From Phascolomyces articulosus (Eukaryota > Mucoromycota > Mucoromycetes > Mucorales > Lichtheimiaceae): a stretch of 64,000 nt of DNA. The notes under the pieces were generated by a model that saw only the letters and a list, made by a program, of their open reading frames with translations, did no database searches and was not told the origin of the DNA. The stretch lies in the NCBI GenBank assembly GCA_025677815.1, contig JAIXMP010000043.1:248001-312000 (forward strand). Reading direction: 5' to 3'. Positions 11,640 through 23,186 of this stretch are shown here, in pieces (within the stretch, counting starts at the first letter, position 1; every line of letters begins with the position of its first letter). The translations under genes and the position numbers were made by a program.

Positions 11640-13540
11640 GAAAACGTGTCGATGGGAAGCGATACTAATATTTACTACCGTATCTCCTCTTGGACCACAG
11701 TGAGTATTGCATTATTTTACAATCAAAATCAATCATGATGACATAAAGGCAGCAGCTAAATCATACAAAGAATCGTTGATATATATTAAATACCTTATCC
11801 TCCTTTTGTCCATCAAAAACAGCACTCAACATAAACTTCGACATTTAATACCATCGATTTCCTATCTATCGTCATTGCCACCGCTGCAACAGCTTGATCG
11901 TTTGCCAATATTTATATGTCAAACATTCTTTAGAGGTTTTAAAGGGAAAAGAAAATATATTTCTATATAAAATAAATATATATTATACATCATATATTAT
12001 TATTTGGTGTTCAAATGCGTTAGGCATTAAAGCTTATTTTCCTTCTTTCTGTTGATACCAATTTTAGTTCATTTCATGTGGCTAAATTTAACTATTGAAA
12101 CACACTACCAGTTTTTTGGAATTGATATCGATGAATGAGATATTTTTAGTTGAGACTGAATTGTTGCACAGAACAAGAAGGTTAATCAAGAATAATATTA
12201 CCTCGTTCTTAATCATTCACTAAACCAATTATGTGTTTTTTTCTGGATGAAGATGTGGGAAAGATTGAAGCGGAGGGGGAGGAATAGGTACAGGTTTATT
12301 TGTTATAGGTTGCATATTGGCAAGAGCAAGGTTTCACAACATAATTCTAAATTCTTTATCACAAATACACAATATTGTTTCTTGGAAGGGGATGAAAGAC
12401 CCATGGAGTCCAGGCCAAAACATCATGAAACAATTTGTTGTTAGTGCTGTTGTTGTTATATAATCATCATCATTACCACCTAAATTATCTTATATTTAAA
12501 AAGTGATGGCGTATTTTTTTACAAGTACAAATTACTTAATAAGGATTTATGTTCCAACATTTGTTCTTTTACGGATTCTACGTACGAATAAATAAGGAAT
12601 TGTATCATGGTTGCTCCTTCCTTCCTTCAGCATTACTTTATTATATATATATTAATTGAATAGAATGCTGATACCAAATTTTTATTATTATTATTAATAA
12701 ATAATAATATGAGTATGATATATCCCACTAATAATGAATGAATTCCTTTGATGATTATATTATAGTAATAATATAATCACATCTTACTACAAATTTCAAA
12801 AGGTGGCGTTGAAAATATTTGCCATTTTTAATTTTATTTGTTTGCCGTGTGGGCAAATGGTTTTGACACAATCACACCAATGAAAATAAGACGTTTTCTT
12901 TACTTTTTTAAGTTACACTTTCTGTTGTTACTTGCCATCGGAAAGCTAAAGAATTCTAGACTTTTATTCCCGAGAATAAACCCCATTTTTTGTTCGATAT
13001 TTCCTTATGAGTAAAAAGAAGTATATACAGTAGTAGTAGGTAGTAAATACAAAATATCCTCTGTTCCAATACAAATCTCGATTGTGGAATGAAACCTCTT
13101 TCTGCGTACATAAAAAATCTAATACTTCCATGTGATAAGTTAGACATTTTACATATTTATCAATCCCTTTACCCATCAGTTATTCTTTTCAATTTATAAA
13201 CTACTTGTTGATGAACAAATCCCTAATGCGGAAAACCCATCTTGAAGCTGAAAAAAGAATCCCTTGAAAAAAAAAAACTGTGAAGAAGTTCCTCTTTTCT
13301 TTATTATACGTTGTGCTACCAAGAACCTTTATTTTTCTTATTTTGAAATTTAAGGTTGTGATTCGAATATCATAGAATAAAAACTTATTTTTAGCAGTCG
13401 GGAAATGGGAACTGGTAGTAAGAAGAAAATACGGTTTTGTCGAAGATGTTGTATATATATAGACACAGTCATTCAGTCAGTCAGTCAATGAAATGATTGA
13501 ATAAGACAAGTGAGTGAGTGTGAGATAAGAGCCCACCTAA
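11640..13540. other. Gene-poor AT-rich region
   Basis: Nothing convincing. Short plus-strand frames near 11707-11970 and 12247-12444 and minus-strand frames near 12956-13176 have no recognisable composition or neighbours. An imperfect TTATTATTATTAATAAATAATAATA palindrome-like tract lies near 12680-12710. Confidence 0.4.
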
Positions 13541-13683
13541 ATTCACTTTCTTCTTTCCATGTTCTTTTCCTTCTTTCTTTTTCTTTTTAACCCTTTTTTT
13601 ATCCCCCTTTTTTTTCTCCCCCTTTACTTTTTTTACTTTTTCTTCCTTTTTTAAACTTTACATCACTTACTTTTCTTTTGCAT
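13541..13683 (+). promoter_or_regulatory. CT-rich leader of the HSF-type gene
   Basis: The ~140 bp before the start codon is almost purely pyrimidine on the coding strand, with a few purine breaks. The same kind of leader precedes other genes here (36840-36918, 43660-43735, 53765-53931, 55990-56045). CT-rich tracts at fungal transcription starts are well known; the exact start site is inferred. Confidence 0.45.
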
Positions 13684-15370
13684 ATGACGACTTATAATGA
13701 TTCACAATCACCACCCCAAGAACAACCTTCTCCTACTGATTTAAAAAGGGCCATTACTTCGGGTACCTTTATAAGCAAATTATGGATGTAATACTGAAAC
13801 TACTAGCATGGGAGAAAGTGGAAGAGAAATTTTAAAAAAAATGTCACATTTTTATATATATATATTTATTTAAAAATGTTGAGGGGGAGTGGAAAGGAGA
13901 TCAAAAGTTAGTAAAAAAAAATATTTTTGGGAAAAAAATATTAGATTATAGAAAACACGTCTAAAACAACCAAATGATATCACCATTCATTCATTCCATT
14001 CTTCTTCTTCTTCTTCTTTATAGCATGTTAAATGATTCAAGTAATAATCATTTAATACGATGGTCTGTGGATGGACATGCTATTTGTATTCCTGATGTTG
14101 CTGCTTTTTCAAAAGAAATTTTACCACAATATTTTAAACATAATAATTGGTCAAGTTTTATTCGTCAATTGAATCGTATGTGTAAATTTTGCTTATTATC
14201 TTAATATCACCTTTTGAATTCTAACCATTCTATATATATTATGAATAGTCTATGAATTTCGTCGCGTCAATGTATCTGAACCTACTGGAGGAAGTGATCC
14301 ACGTCAAACTTATTTTTTTATGAACGATGATTTTCAACGAGGTCAAAGTGATCGATTAAGTCGTATTAAACGACAATCTACAACTCATAAAACAGCCTCT
14401 TCGTCTTCTACAACAACAACAGGAGAAACAACATCCTCTCAAGGAGGACGACGTCGAGGATCAAATGAACCAGAGCATGATCATCATCATTATTGTTTTT
14501 TAAACGAAGAAGGGACATGTGCTGCTGAATCAAAAATGACTCAATTACATGATTTGGTTGTAGAAACAGAAAAGAAGTGTAATTATTTATCAAAAGAAGC
14601 CGAAAATTTACGGATGATTTACAATAAACAACAAGAGGTATAATTTATCATTTATAATTATTACGTATTTTGAATATAACTATTATAAAATAGATCAAGA
14701 AATTCAACTATTGATTATAATAGCTTCTTTCCACTCTTTTGGATTCAGTCCGTACCATGACAACCATGATTCATAATCCGACAACTACAACTATGATCAA
14801 TAACTCTGGTAACAATATCCCATTTTGTTTATATATGCTTCCAAATAGTCTTGTTTTCTGAGTTACTAATTACTTAGTCTTGTTCTAGAACAAACCAATG
14901 GTATGGTACAACAACAACAATCACAGGATCCAAATTCCCAAATGATGGTTGATAACAGCCATGTTCATCCATTAGCCAAAACAACTTCCGGTGGTGCCTC
15001 TCCTTCTTCTTCTTCTTCCTCTTCAAGGATACCAACTACAACAACTAATTACTATACACAAAGCAACGACCCTATGGAAATTGATAATAGCCATAGACAT
15101 CACTCATTCAATGTATCACGACATACGGAAAGAACGGGTTCTGATCCAACTTCTGATCATTATTATCGTCGACAAAGAGAAAGTCTATCTTCTTTTGCAT
15201 CTAATGGACCATTACATCAAGATCAACAACGAAAAAGTACTAGTCATACTATATCATTTGGAGAAGCTCAACCACACCATTATCATCATGAGCAATTACA
15301 ATCTGTCTTAAGGGAAATCATGGTAACTGGAGATGATTCAGATACTCTTCCGCCTTTGAAAAAAACTTGA
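13684..15370 (+). CDS. Heat-shock-factor-type transcription factor
   Basis: Five exons (13684-13787, 14024-14175, 14249-14637, 14724-14808, 14889-15370) join to 403 residues. An HSF-type winged-helix DNA-binding domain runs from about residue 28 to 110: FISKLW, NNHLIRWS, LPQYFKHNNWSSFIRQLN, YEFRRV and DPRQTYFFMNDDFQRG. Both DBD introns fall at positions that restore the consensus (SKLWIML, RQLNLYEFRR). A heptad region at about 170-215 (TQLHDLVVETEKK, LSKEAENLRM, LLSTLLDSV) fits the HR-A/B oligomerisation domain. The C-terminal half is Gln/Ser/His-rich. The protein should bind heat-shock elements as a trimer in the nucleus. Whether it is the main HSF or an Sfl1-like paralog cannot be told from this. 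Confidence 0.9.
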
Positions 15371-15634
15371 CCCAAAAGAGAAAAAAAAGAAAAATAAAAT
15401 AATCCAAAAACCCACCATCCATCTTGCCCTTATTTGTACTTCTTCTTGAAGTGTTAGAGAGTGTATTCCTTTTTTTTTTTTGTTATAATTTTTTTTTTTT
15501 TTTGGTGGCAAACATGCCAAAATAGTATTCATTCCCAGACAGCAAACTTTTTTTTTCGTAGTGGATGAGAACCCATTTCTGCCTTACTCTTTTTCTCTCT
15601 CACCCTATTTTTTTTTGTTGTCAAAAAAAAAAAA

Positions 15635-16669
15635 ATGAATACCAACAAGACTTACGCTGAACGTGCTGCACGTCACCCCAATGCCTGTGCCAAACAATTA
15701 TTTGAACTTATGGAACGTAAAAAGACAAACTTGTCTGTTGCTGCTGATGTCACCACCAAAAAAGAATTATTGGCTGTTGCCGACGCGGTTGGACCTTTTG
15801 TTTGCGTTTTGAAGGTAAATCAATTGGAACTTTTTTCTTTCATTCCATTGAACACAAACCCTATAATGTCATTGGATATTGAAAATGTCATTCTCCATGG
15901 TTTTTTTGCATATAATAGACCCATATTGATATTGTCGAAGATTTCGATCAAGATTTAGTAGATCAACTTGTTGCACTTTCAAAGAAACACGATTTCCTTA
16001 TCTTTGAAGATCGCAAGTTTGCTGATATTGGTATGTTGCATTGGATAATACATATATGGGGGAAGCGAAAAATATATATAAATATACCCAAAACTTTATC
16101 AAGGATGATTTTTAATCAGAAAAAAAACTCTATTTTATATTTTTTTTCTTATGATGCATGATTTAGGCAATACTGTGAAACATCAATATGGCAAGGGCAT
16201 TTACAAAATCGCTTCATGGTCTCATATTACCAATGCTCACACTGTTCCCGGTGAAGGTATTATTTCAGGTCTTCGCGAAGTTGGTTTACCTTTAGGTCGT
16301 GGTATTATCTTGTTAGCTGAAATGTCTACCAAGGGTGCATTGACCCAAGGTGCTTACACCACCGAATCCGTCGCCATGGCACGTCGTAACCAAGATTTTG
16401 TCTTTGGATTTATTGCACAACACAAAATGAACGAATCAGATGATGAGGATTTCGTTGTCATGGCACCCGGTGTTGGTTTGGATGTTGTAGGTGATAGTTT
16501 GGGTCAACAATACCGTACACCTCATCAAGTTATTTTGGAAAGTGGATGTGATGTGATTATTGTTGGACGTGGTATTTATGGCAAACCAGATGAAATTGAA
16601 GCACAAGCAACTCGTTATCGTGAAGCTGGTTGGAATGCTTACCTCGAACGTGTGCGTCAACATCAATAA
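15635..16669 (+). CDS. pyrG: Orotidine-5'-phosphate decarboxylase
   Basis: Three exons (15635-15814, 15919-16030, 16167-16669) give 264 residues, the usual size of the monofunctional fungal enzyme (pyrG/URA3). It converts OMP to UMP, the last step of de novo pyrimidine synthesis. Recognisable blocks are [13 protein letters not shown], the HIDIVEDF strand, the catalytic [17 protein letters not shown] (split by intron 2), [29 protein letters not shown], and the phosphate-binding VGRGIYG near the C-terminus. The ATG follows an A-rich tract and opens [16 protein letters not shown], typical of this family. It lies 264 bp downstream of the HSF-type gene on the same strand and converges on the aminopeptidase. 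Confidence 0.97.
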
Positions 16670-17070
16670 GAAATTTCAAATGATTGTCACCCTTCTTTCT
16701 TTTTTTTACATATACATTTGTAATGGTATAGGTATTTTTTTTCTTACTCATTCCCGTCCATCTTAGTGTAATATATATGGTATGAAATCATCATTTTTCT
16801 CATTTTTTTCCCTCTTTGTTTAATTAATCTACTCGTCCATTCAATGCACGCTCAATTATCACTGTTTTCTCAGAAAAAATAAAATTTAACTTGATCAAGT
16901 ATCATTTGTGTGCCTATGCATTATTCGTAGTATACTGTATATTAGTAAGGTATTGCAATTTTTACATTTAAGATCTTTATTGGTTATATCCAGCTATATA
17001 ATGACACCTTCCCCACCCACTTTACTGTAAATATATATATAATTTGTCTTATATACAAGTTTGTTTGTTT
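16670..17070. other. Convergent 3' spacer
   Basis: About 400 bp between the 3' ends of pyrG and the M28 aminopeptidase. T-rich, with ATATAT tracts; it should hold both polyadenylation regions. No ORF. Confidence 0.5.
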
Positions 17071-19296
17071 TTAAATGGTATGATCATGCTTATCAGCACC
17101 CGATGGCCAGATGGCTTCGATATCAATATAAGGTGCATCATTGTCCTTCAAAGAAGTACGGAATGATTCACGTTGTCGATCCACCAATTCTGTGGATTGT
17201 GAGAATGTGGCAAGTGCATGTGCCACACCCCGAGCATTTAACAAGAAGGCATCGTGATCCAAGTTGTCAATAGTATCACATGCTTGATGATAACATTTAT
17301 CATAAGGTACACCAGCCTCACGACCATATCTCTTGGCTTGATCTTCTGTCATTGCTTGTTCAGCTCCAGTAAATAAGCTAAAAAAGTATTCAAAAAAAAT
17401 TAATCAATCAACCAATCCATTTTGCACTTTAGATTTTTACTCATCCCCCCCCCCAGCTTTTATAATGTATCAATAAAACATATACAATCAATCTATAGAT
17501 ATAAGAAAAAAAAGCTCACCCTCCACTGGGAATACCAACAGCAATAAAAGGTCCATAATCACTTCGACCATCGAATTCGGAAGGATCGTAAGGTTCTTCC
17601 TTGTCAGTAAAGAAATCTTGGAAAAGTGTTTCGATGGCGGCAGAACCAGGTGGTCCAGCAAGCTTGCTATCCGATCCATCACCTTTTATATATATATTAA
17701 GAAAGTGAGTCATTCTTAGTTCAAGTAATAAAAAAAGAAAAACACATCGACAACTTGTGGATTACTTACCATCATAAATTCCATTGATAGCGTTAGGACT
17801 AGCTACCATGTCAAAGTTGAGATAGAGTGCAATGTTTTGACGTTCTTGTTCAGATAAATGACTAACATGATGTTTGGCACCCACTAATAAATTAATTCAA
17901 TGGTTAGTTACAAAAAGAAATAAAGAAGGAAAAAAATCAAATCCAATTTATATGTATAATACATACAAAGACCTAGAAAGATAATAATACAAATAGTTGA
18001 ATGTTTAGTTGAATGCTTATAATAATAAACAAGAGACGAGGAGGGAGAAAAATGACGGAAATAAAAACGACGACATACCATATTCTTCAGCAGTCCACCA
18101 ACAGAAACGAACAGCATTTTTAGGTTCAACATCGCGGAATAAATACGATAACTCCAATAAGGTGGCCGTGCCTGATCCGTTATCATTGATACCAGGACCA
18201 GCCACTACAGAATCAGAATGACCACCGATAACAATCATATTGGACTTGTCACCACCCTGTTGTCAAATTATTGTTTTTTTTTATACAAAAGTGTCAATAT
18301 AAATATCAGTTGTTACCATGGTGATTTTTAATAAAAAAAAATTCGGGTTGGAGGGTTTACCTGAGTTTCAGCAATGACATTATGAGTAAGTCTTTCTTCA
18401 CGTTTTTCAACGATGGCCACATTTAATTCCACAGGACCTTGTTCCAATAATCCAATCAATTTTGCGCCATCTTGATCACTAATGCCGCCAGTTGGAGCAC
18501 CGCTTGGGAAATCTTGACCTAATGTTCCTGATAAGGAACCTTTTTCATTATTATAAACGAGTAAAGCACTGGCACCTGCTTCTCCAGCAGCATATGCCTT
18601 TTGACCAAAGGCACAAGCACCTCGTTTCACAAGAGCAATCTTTTGATGGAGATTAGGATAATCGGATACTTCACACCCTTCACCAGGAACAAACGCAAGT
18701 TCGGCCGTGACACCTTCCAATGGCGTGCTTTCTGTGAATGTCATTAATCCTACATGAATTTCTTGTTCGAATGGGTTGACAATAGATACTTCTTGTTTGA
18801 CTTTTTCGGTATAATTTAAAAGCATGGCTATATATATAATCATTCATCATCATGAAATAACCGTGGGTAAATAAAAAACTGGGAAAGTGTTTTCTTTTCA
18901 TATGAAACATGGATTGTTTAGGCGGTTTTATATAAACGATCAATCTTCCGATATGACCAAAAAAAAAAGGGGGGACTTACGTTCTAACCAAGTCTTATAT
19001 CCATTTCGTATAGAGGACTCGGCGATATAACTAAGGGTGGCGTTATGACCACCTGAACTAAAAACACGCGTACCACCGTTGTCATTGGCAATTTCTTGAA
19101 GTTTATGAGAATGACGCAGGAGACCGTCAATGGTCAATCGTTCTTGGAGTTGATCCGACAATGAAGAAGAAGAGGTAGAAACGGTATCGGATATGAATGG
19201 AATTTGGGATTCCAAGGTAGCAGTTGTAGGTAAAGCCTCAGTGAGGGTACCTAAAAGCAAGGTAGCTGCAGCAGTAATTGTGAGAAGAGAGCGCAT
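17071..19296 (-). CDS. Secreted/vacuolar M28 aminopeptidase with PA domain (aminopeptidase Y-like)
   Basis: Six exons (19296-18981, 18827-18361, 18256-18079, 17883-17770, 17682-17520, 17377-17071) join to 514 residues. The first ~22 residues (MRSLLTITAAATLLLGTLTEA) are a signal peptide; an ATG 48 nt upstream is in frame but would bury it. A PA domain follows at about 130-240 (IALVKRGACAFGQKA, GASALLVYNNE). The M28 peptidase domain shows all zinc ligands: IGGHSDSV (His, Asp), WWTAEEYG (catalytic Glu and metal Glu), NFDMVASPN (Asp), YHQACDT (His). Expected activity is removal of N-terminal residues in the vacuole or outside the cell. The sequence upstream of 19380 is transposon relic, so the promoter is short or lies in old Tc1 DNA. 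Confidence 0.93.
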
Positions 19297-19414
19297 TAAA
19301 TAATATGAGACAGAAAGAGAGAGAATCTGTGTAAGGAGCATCATTATAATATCTCAGGACTTTTATACTCGACCGCTTGCGTACTTCGAATTTTTTTTTT
19401 TTTTTTTTGCGCAT

Positions 19415-20340
19415 TCATAATCTTAAATATATTTGGTTATAGTATTGAAGATTAAACTTAATCAGAAATAACTTGTATTGCACTATATTTTCTAAAACTT
19501 TGAGCAGAATTCTACCTCTTAAATTGACATCCTTTGTCAAGTTATCACCTCTAACACCAGTCTTTACTTTTGACCAAATCTCTTCAATGGGGTTGAGGAA
19601 CGGTAGTAAGTGGAAGATAAACATATTTATACCCACGATCCTCAATCATCCTTCTAATGTCGGTGTTTGTGTGGGTTGGAGCGTTTTTCAACTACTGAAT
19701 AACAATCTAGTTATAAAAAAGTGTCAGACCATAACTTGCTTTTGATAATAAACTGATATATGTCCTGTACTTTGTTAATGACTTGACTTTTCATATCATC
19801 GGCATCAAGAGTATCCATTTATCTAGTAATAAACTCTATGTAATGTTCTGTTCTGTTTTCAACTCTTGCCTTCACTTCAGAAACCTGTTCGCTTGAGTCA
19901 TTGTTTTTCTTTTTTTTTTCTTTTTTGAGCGAGAGACACGTTGAGGTTTTCTCAAAGTCACATCTAGAATACTTTCATGATAAATAGCACCAAAGATGAT
20001 AGTGTATATGTCTGTATTTGTTGGTGCTACAGCCTTGGCAAGTGTTCCTATCTTTGATCTGCCGAAATTACGACGAAGATGCATGTTAATTCTGTCTTAG
20101 TCAATAAACTCACAATTCTTCATATATTCCAAGTTGGGATCATTTTCCCAGTCCTCGATCAGTTGTTTTCTAAGGTTGATTACTCTGAATGTAACTATTG
20201 CAGCAGGTAATTTTTCAAGTTTTTTTTTTTTTTGAATGTCACTCTACAATGCGTTATGCACTTCTGTAAGACTGACTGAAATATCAAATTTCTCGCAGGG
20301 TCCATCTCTAGCTTGGTACATCGTTCAAATTGGCCAGTAG
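19415..20340 (-). mobile_element. Dead Tc1/mariner-type DDE transposase
   Basis: Reading on the minus strand from about 20340, the blocks are TFKKLEKLP, an EDWENDPNLEYMKNCEFID tract, MHLRRNFGRSK, and GTLAKAVAPTNTDIYTIIFGAI. After a gap come NAPTHTNTDIRRMIEDRGYKYVYLP and LPFLNPIEEIWSKVK. This is the Tc1/mariner DDE core. Lesions are visible: a stop directly after the first catalytic Asp (CEFID then stop, where DE-GFN is expected); Lys in place of the second Asp before NAPTH; and a frame shift before LPFLNP. The first third is missing and I could not see terminal repeats. It lies just upstream of the aminopeptidase start. Confidence 0.8.
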
Positions 20341-20409
20341 TATTAAATCATGGATTTGTAGTTAAAAAGCCTTCCGCATATCACATTTATAATTTCACTT
20401 TAAAGTATC

Positions 20410-21200
20410 GCCATATTCCTATAGGTGCAGGTCAATTCAGTCTTCCACATTAATAATTATAAATTTTAACTTCAAGCGTCGAATATAATTAAATATGCTT
20501 TATCTTCTTTTTATTTAAAGTCAAAAAGTTTCATTCTAACTAATATATGTATGATGATCCTTTGGTATTACATATTTTTTTACAATTACTAATCCGATCG
20601 TGGCCAATACTATTACATCATACACGACTAGCAAGCATAACGAGTATTTGATCGGAAATAGTGAATGGAGCGATGGCGCACGTTCCAACGTTGTATTAGA
20701 ACCAAAATCCTCCATGTTATCTCTCCCTCCTATCATATCTAGGTACAACAATTAATCACATCAAATTCATGAAGTGGATCATCCATTATTGCTTACATGC
20801 TTATAACCGATATAACCATGATCCTGTCATTCTTATTGTGTGTGTTGACAATTTTTTCATATGATGTATTTGAACAAACCAAAGCTGGGCATCTATTTAC
20901 CTGTGGAAGCTTCCCGTGCCAATTTTGGACACAGGAATGTTTTGTCGTGTCATAGGAAACAATTGGAGAAGTCACTATGCCACTGGATCCATTCATTGCC
21001 CTTAGCTTATTTTTCACCATCGTGCAATATCAATAATTGAAGACAAGTTCAGCCAAGATCCTATATGAAACTTTTCTATGACCTAGCTAACAAATACTAC
21101 TAAAATGCTTCTGAAAATGATCAGAGTTTGAACGATGTTTTAATTGATACGTTTGATTCACAAGACAAAGAATATGTTCATTTACTAAGGGCCTGTTCGG
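20410..21200 (+). pseudogene. Degenerate hypothetical ORF
   Basis: It starts with the block shared with 9995-10085. Further down the plus strand, readable pieces include FMKWIIHYCLHAYNRYNHDPVILIVCVDN (20768-20855, cut here into overlapping shorter frames), then PVEASRANFGHRN and a C-terminal YDLANKYY and DVLIDTFDSQDKEYVHLL. Stops interrupt it repeatedly. The layout of a hydrophobic helix followed by a strand ending VCVDN resembles the PD-(D/E)XK-like hypothetical proteins common in Mucorales, but that is a guess from memory. Confidence 0.35.
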
Positions 21201-21654
21201 TAAAAAGAAGTCTATTTGAAGTCAATTTTATGATGGGGGTTTTTCCCAACACCCTTATGTAATGGGTTCTTGCACGAGAAAAGAATATAATTATATATGA
21301 ATTACATACAGTGTATTCTGTTATAGTAATATTGTATATGTCTATCTAACAATGAACTATGTTTTATTTTTTAAGTGCAAATAAAAAGTGCTGCAATATT
21401 TTTTAAGGGTGGGTTATGTGGGGTAATGGTTGCAAAATAGACTTTACGTCCGAGTTGCTTTATGGGAGTATGAAAGAAAAGTTATTTAGAGTACGCAAAA
21501 AAAAAATCGAAGCACCCAAAAATAAATTACAATGCGCAAAAGCAGTCGAAAAATCCAGTAACCGGGACAACATGAATATCCATAAATGATATTATTTATC
21601 ATAAATAAGTAGTAATAAAAAAAATAATTGGAATTTTTATTTTTATTTTTATTT
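21201..21654. other. Spacer downstream of the nucleoporin gene
   Basis: T-rich spacer with a TTTTTATTTTTATTTTTA run at 21633-21656, which overlaps the stop codon of the next gene. No coding signal. Confidence 0.4.
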
Positions 21655-23186
21655 TTAACGTAAACTTGGAGGAGGGACTACTTCTGGAATCTTTAAATAA
21701 GTAAATCGTTCTTGTGAAAATGCTTCATTATCTTCTGGTGATAAGTCATTACTGACAGTTATAGGTGGGGGACCTGGTGTCGTTGTATCTATCGTTGTAC
21801 CTGAACCGAATGCTGGTGCACTACTGCCTAATATTGATGCATTTCCAAATGCTGGAGCAGATGTTGAATTACCCAAGACAGACGTTGATCCAAACGCAGG
21901 TGCAGTACCACCACCTATTGCAGATGTTGACCCAAATGCAGGTGCAGCTCCTCCACCGCCTAATGAGGATGTACTACCAAAAGCAGGTGCTCCAAGTGAT
22001 GATGTAGATCCAAACGCAGGTGCACTTGTACTTGACCCCAAAGCCGATGTACTTCCAAATGCTGACCCGCTAGCACCAAGAGAAGATGTTGATCCAAAGG
22101 CTGGTGCTCCTCCTCCAGTGCCTAATGATGATGTTGATCCAAAGGCTGGTGCACTTGCACCCAGTGCTGATGTAGAACCAAAAGCTGATACACCACCACC
22201 TCCTAGTGCTGATGTGGATCCAAAGGCAGAGGTACCACCACCCAAAGTTGATGTAGATCCAAACGCCGATGTCGTATTTCCACTCAAAGCAGAAGTAGAT
22301 CCAAAGGCTGTACTACCACTACCAAATGCAGAAGTGGATCCAAATGCAGGTGCTGAAGAAGTTGTTGTTGATCCAAAGGCTGGTGTCGTATTACCACCAA
22401 AAGCTGTTGCTCCACCACCAAAGGCACTTGGTTTTTGACCAAATGCAGACCCACCTGCACCAAATCCTGCACCACCAAATCCACCACTTGTTCCTCCACC
22501 TCCTCCAAAAGCACCACCGCCGCCTCGAAAAGGTGCAAATTGTTTGGATGGATCAGATCCTCCAAATGCGCTTGTACTATTTGTTTTTTCCTTTTCATAA
22601 TGTTGTAATGCAGCATGTGTATTGCCTAAGATAGCATCTACTTGACTTGACATTTCTTTTAATTTTTGTTCGTGTCCTGTAAGCTTTTTTTTTTGTTAAA
22701 AAGAAATATACGCGTGAGTCATGAGTGTCGTGTTAACATAAAAAAAAAAATAAGTAACAAAATATAAATATATTTACATATTGATTCGGCATGTTGGTCA
22801 TTCGCATACTCATATAATATTGCATTCGATCTTCTTCAGGACTGAAATCAGTGCCTACTACCAAGTTGGGTTCTTCTTTTGCTGGTGCAAACACACTAAG
22901 CTGCCAAACGGGTCGCTCGTCTTTTAAGCCAAGTTTTAATGAATTTTCACTACCATCAATTACAACAAAAAGAAAAAAGAGTTAGTATAGGAAAAATCAT
23001 GGAAACACGTCCAGTTGTTTGATGAAGGGGAAAAAAAAGAAACTACATAGTTTACTTGTATTTATCCGTAGTGGCTCCACCACCTTGTCTTCTATTCCAT
23101 TGTTGTTGATTGGGCCGGACGTGTTCGAAATTACAAGCATTGCCTCGAGTGCATCGTCCTTCTTGAAAAAATTTACAAATAGCCAT
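21655..23186 (-). CDS. FG nucleoporin with CCCH zinc finger, Nup42/NUPL2-like
   Basis: Three exons (23186-23056, 22949-22778, 22683-21655) give 443 residues. The N-terminus is a CCCH zinc finger (CKFFQEGRCTRGNACNFEH). A short region follows with WQLSVFAP and FSPEEDRMQYYMSM, then a helix with EQKLKEMSSQVDAIL. The middle ~230 residues are tandem AFGSTSxLG-type FG repeats rich in Gly, Ser and Ala. The tail (ERFTYLKIPEVVPPP) resembles the Gle1-binding C-terminus of Nup42/hCG1. Zinc finger, FG repeats and this tail in this order are typical of Nup42, a cytoplasmic nuclear-pore protein used in mRNA export with Gle1 and Dbp5. The exon 3 acceptor was chosen because only it keeps the frame open. Confidence 0.9.
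21900..22450 (-). repeat. Coding tandem repeat, AFGSTS(S/A)LG units
   Basis: Degenerate 30-45-nt units encode FG motifs spaced by Ser/Gly/Ala linkers within the nucleoporin gene. GC content is higher than the surroundings and the units are similar enough to produce long spurious ORFs in other frames. Confidence 0.85.

Noticed and set aside
21765..22634. Several long ORFs on the plus strand and other minus frames across 21.7-22.6 kb
   Set aside because: They are by-products of the repetitive Gly/Ser/Ala/Phe codons of the FG nucleoporin on the minus strand.
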